A stretch of DNA of 64,000 nt from Ammoniphilus sp. YIM 78166 (GTDB lineage: Bacteria; Bacillota; Bacilli; Aneurinibacillales; RAOX-1), in contig NZ_SDLR01000005.1 of assembly GCF_004522215.1 (NCBI RefSeq), positions 155,086 to 219,085 of the forward strand, read 5' to 3'. The translations under genes and the position numbers were made by a program. Positions 61,688-64,000 of this stretch are shown here, piece by piece. Position 1 is the first letter of the stretch. Every line of letters starts with the position of its first letter. The notes beneath the pieces were generated by a model, which searched no databases, was not told the DNA's origin, and saw nothing but the letters and a program-made list of their open reading frames with translations.

Positions 61688-61716
61688 TTGATATAACCAT
61701 ATGGTTATATTATGAT
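61688..61716 (+). promoter_or_regulatory. ars promoter with palindromic ArsR operator
   Basis: TTGATA, a 17-bp spacer and TATGAT form a near-ideal promoter. A perfect 20-bp palindrome (ATATAACCATATGGTTATAT) at 61691-61710 fills the spacer. It is a textbook position for repression by ArsR, encoded 25 nt downstream. Confidence 0.8.
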
Positions 61717-61740
61717 AATAAACGTGAGGAGGGATGTTCG

Positions 61741-62067
61741 TTGGAAATCGAAAAAATAGCAGATTCACTCAAGGCACTTGGAGATCCTACACGTCTTCAA
61801 ATCATCGCTTTGCTACATCAACGTGAATGCTGTGTTTGTGAGTTAGTTCCTATCTTTGGCATCTCCCAACCCGCGATTTCGAAGCATCTGTACCGTTTGA
61901 AATCATCAGGGCTTGTAAAGGAAACTCGAAAAGGTCAATGGGTATTCTATTCGTTAAACCGCGAACAATTCGACGTGATTGGTTTTTCGCTAAGCCATCT
62001 TCCCGACCTTTCAGGGAAATTCCAGGAGCTAGAGGAAAAAGGACTCCTCGTAAATTGCGACGCCTAA
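61741..62067 (+). CDS. arsR: ArsR-family arsenic-responsive repressor
   Basis: This 108-residue winged-helix repressor of the ArsR/SmtB family has the metal-binding helix ECCVCELVPIFGISQPAISK with Cys30, Cys31 and Cys33 in the position of the ELCVCDL motif of classical ArsR. In the absence of arsenite it binds DNA; arsenite binding frees it. The start is TTG after GAGGAGGG. The operator palindrome is in its own promoter. The gene starts the arsR-arsB-arsC operon, with 20 bp to arsB. Confidence 0.93.
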   Translation: MEIEKIADSLKALGDPTRLQIIALLHQRECCVCELVPIFGISQPAISKHLYRLKSSGLVKETRKGQWVFYSLNREQFDVIGFSLSHLPDLSGKFQELEEKGLLVNCDA

Positions 62068-62087
62068 CGTAAGGAGAGAGAGAAAAC

Positions 62088-63374
62088 ATGTTAGCAGCTA
62101 TTATTTTTGCCATTACCTTAGTTTTTGTCATTTGGCAACCTAGAGGTCTTTCTATTGGTTGGTCTGCCTCCGTCGGGGCACTGCTTGCCCTAGCTTTTGG
62201 CGTGGTTACACTCCAAGATGTATGGACCGTAACCGGGATCGTCTGGAACGCCACATTAGCATTCGTGGCCATCATCCTCATTTCATTAATATTAGATGAA
62301 ATTGGATATTTTGAATGGGCAGCCTTGCATATGGCTCGCCTAGCAAAGGGAAACGGAAAATTAATGTTTGTGTACGTCATTTTTCTTGGAGCAGCGGTAG
62401 CCGCGTTTTTTGCCAATGATGGAGCAGCCCTTATCTTAACCCCAATCGTTTTGGCGATGGTTCGGGCGTTGAAGTTCGATGAGAAAATGATTATCGCTTA
62501 TGTTATCGCGAGTGGTTTTATTGCAGATACCACTTCATTGCCCCTTGTTGTGAGTAATCTAGTCAACATCGTATCGGCTGATTTCTTTGGTATCGGATTT
62601 CTAGAATATGCAAGCCGAATGATTGTGCCTAACTTTTTTGCCTTATTCGCCAGTCTAGGAGTGCTTTATTTCTATTTTAGAAAGAGCATACCAGAATCTT
62701 ATGACATGACTCAATTAAGAAAGCCACACGAAGCCATTCGAGATATGAGGTTGTTCCGTTTGTCTTGGCTTATTTTAGCCGTTCTTCTGTTCGGGTACCT
62801 TTTAAGTGAAACTTTAGCCATTCCGGTATCCTTTATCGCTGGAATTGCAGCTATTTTCTTCATTATTGTAGCCAAGGGTAGTGAGAAAGTAAATACTTGG
62901 AAACTCGTTAAGGAAGCGCCTTGGGCTGTCGTTGTGTTCTCCATTGGTATGTACGTCGTCGTTTATGGACTTCGAAATGCAGGTTTAACGGATATGTTAG
63001 GTCAAGCAATTCAATGGACAGCAGATTACGGATTATTCTCCGCAACAATGGGAATGGGCTTTATCGCAGCCCTACTCTCTTCGATCATGAACAATATGCC
63101 AACCGTTATGATCGATGCCTTAGCCATTCAAGGTACAGCAACAGAAGGTGTCATTCGTGAAGCCTTAATTTATGCCAACGTGATCGGTTCGGACCTGGGA
63201 CCTAAAATTACACCTATTGGTTCTTTAGCTACGTTGCTTTGGCTCCACGTATTGTCTCGAAAAAATATTACGATCACTTGGGGTCAATACTTCCGAACTG
63301 GAATTGTCCTGACGATACCCACATTATTTATCACCCTTTTGGGTCTATATCTATGGCTCAATATTATTTATTAA
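62088..63374 (+). CDS. arsB: ArsB-family arsenite efflux transporter
   Basis: This 428-residue membrane protein with about 12 hydrophobic helices is of the ArsB/NhaD (ion transporter) superfamily. Family features include [60 protein letters not shown] and [15 protein letters not shown]. It expels arsenite and antimonite driven by membrane potential. A strong ribosome site precedes the ATG, and arsC follows 27 bp later. Confidence 0.93.
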   Translation: MLAAIIFAITLVFVIWQPRGLSIGWSASVGALLALAFGVVTLQDVWTVTGIVWNATLAFVAIILISLILDEIGYFEWAALHMARLAKGNGKLMFVYVIFLGAAVAAFFANDGAALILTPIVLAMVRALKFDEKMIIAYVIASGFIADTTSLPLVVSNLVNIVSADFFGIGFLEYASRMIVPNFFALFASLGVLYFYFRKSIPESYDMTQLRKPHEAIRDMRLFRLSWLILAVLLFGYLLSETLAIPVSFIAGIAAIFFIIVAKGSEKVNTWKLVKEAPWAVVVFSIGMYVVVYGLRNAGLTDMLGQAIQWTADYGLFSATMGMGFIAALLSSIMNNMPTVMIDALAIQGTATEGVIREALIYANVIGSDLGPKITPIGSLATLLWLHVLSRKNITITWGQYFRTGIVLTIPTLFITLLGLYLWLNIIY

Positions 63375-63401
63375 AAATACCCTTCATTGGAGGAAAAGAA
63401 C

Positions 63402-63824
63402 ATGACAAAACCACTTGTTTACTTTTTATGTACAGGGAATTCTTGCCGTAGCCAAATAGCACATGGTTGGTTACAAGCCGTTGCCGGGGATAAATACGAA
63501 GTACAAAGTGCAGGGCTTGAAGCCCACGGCTTGAACCCTCGTGCTGTCCAAGTCATGAAAGAAGCAGGGGTAAATATTAGCCACCATACTTCCGATGTCA
63601 TTGACCCTGAAACATTAAAACGTGCAGATTATATTATCACTTTATGTGGTCATGCTCATGACAACTGCCCTGTGGTTCGTAACGATAAAGCGGAAAGATG
63701 GCACTGGGGCTTTGATGACCCCGCGAAAGCAACCGGAACGGAAGAGGAAATTATGGCTCAATTCCGTACCGTTAGGGACCAAATTAAGGCTCGTATGGAG
63801 CAGTTCGCAAAAGAAGGTAAATAA
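63402..63824 (+). CDS. arsC: thioredoxin-coupled arsenate reductase
   Basis: This protein of 140 residues is of the low-molecular-weight phosphatase fold. The P-loop CTGNSCRS carries Cys10 and Cys15, and the redox pair is Cys82 and Cys89 (CGHAHDNC); this three-cysteine set (10, 82, 89) is the signature of the Staphylococcus pI258/B. subtilis class. It reduces arsenate to arsenite using thioredoxin, and ArsB then exports it. Start at 63402 after GGAGGAAAAGAAC. Confidence 0.95.
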   Translation: MTKPLVYFLCTGNSCRSQIAHGWLQAVAGDKYEVQSAGLEAHGLNPRAVQVMKEAGVNISHHTSDVIDPETLKRADYIITLCGHAHDNCPVVRNDKAERWHWGFDDPAKATGTEEEIMAQFRTVRDQIKARMEQFAKEGK

Positions 63825-63850
63825 ATATCATACAAGTGAGGTTATTATCC

Positions 63851-64000
63851 ATGATTAAAAGAATGCATGTGGCTGTGAATTGCAGTGACTTGGAAGCATC
63901 TTTAAAGTTTTATCGTGCTTTTTTTGGCACAGAGCCCACAAAGGTGAAAGATAACTACGCGAAGTTTGAACTCGACGAACCAGCCCTACACTTCTCATTG
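63851..64000 (+). CDS. ArsI/CadI-like VOC protein, partial
   Basis: The window ends after 50 codons. The start ATG follows GTGAGG, and reads MIKRMHVAVNCSDLEASLKF, then YRAFFGTEPTKVKDNYAKFE. This matches the ArsI/CadI family, in which ArsI cleaves the carbon-arsenic bond of trivalent methylarsenicals with Fe(II) and oxygen. The rest of the protein, including the metal-binding and cysteine residues, is outside the window, so the ArsI activity cannot be judged. Confidence 0.75.
   Translation, partial: MIKRMHVAVNCSDLEASLKFYRAFFGTEPTKVKDNYAKFELDEPALHFSL

Overview
The window looks like a piece of a Gram-positive Bacillales chromosome (Paenibacillaceae, Brevibacillus or Ammoniphilus-like by general feel; I cannot name the species). 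The reasons are strong AGGAGG-type ribosome sites, frequent TTG/GTG starts, an SLH-domain surface protein, HssR/HssS-, YndJ-, DUF4256- and ArsB-type genes of Bacillus style, and compact Rho-independent terminators. No rRNA, tRNA, CRISPR array, transposase or prophage gene was seen.

Layout. (1) 76-6347, minus strand: a catabolic operon with a kynurenine-formamidase-like hydrolase, an amidohydrolase, an iron alcohol dehydrogenase, a wrecked aldehyde dehydrogenase, a ureidoglycolate dehydrogenase (AllD) and its GntR regulator. (2) 6437-19423: a patchwork of small membrane or secreted proteins, an SLH-protease-propeller protein, gene remnants, an HssR response regulator next to a sensor that has lost its kinase half, and a ferredoxin-MBL hydrolase. 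(3) 20348-34680, minus strand: the centrepiece. A 10-kb operon encodes a form-II molybdenum hydroxylase with its maturation factors, directly followed by a biotin-dependent carboxylase/lactamase set (PxpB, PxpC, AccB, AccC, PxpA families). It starts at a predicted sigma-54 promoter and ends at a clear terminator. A sigma-54 activator gene and a second PxpB/PxpC pair follow. (4) 35220-45765: a vanadium haloperoxidase, a TlpA thioredoxin pair, class I ribonucleotide reductase nrdAB under a cobalamin riboswitch, an internally deleted rifampin phosphotransferase, and small enzymes. (5) 45976-49844: an AT-rich ABC uptake cluster under a second cobalamin riboswitch, with no ATPase gene. (6) 49841-59500: a flavoprotein, a PstS-like protein, YndJ, CDF and CorA transporters, and broken secreted proteins. 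(7) 59820-64000: an arsenic locus, with arsR-arsB-arsC-arsI-like genes on the plus strand and a MarR/small protein/ArsP-like permease/Cys-rich peptide set diverging on the minus strand.

How the genes may work together. In region 3 the molybdenum hydroxylase would insert oxygen next to a ring nitrogen, producing a cyclic amide. The biotin-dependent enzymes, relatives of 5-oxoprolinase, would then open that amide using ATP and bicarbonate. XdhC and MocA prepare the molybdenum cofactor, and the local sigma-54 activator would switch the operon on. This joined pathway is an inference; the substrate is unknown.

Two other themes stand out. First, three copies of a 300-bp intergenic repeat (18230, 34817, 56085) carry TCAC motifs spaced at 20-21 bp, about two helical turns. 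Second, gene decay is heavy: at least a dozen genes are truncated, frameshifted, internally deleted or present only as end fragments, which suggests many short deletions and local duplications.
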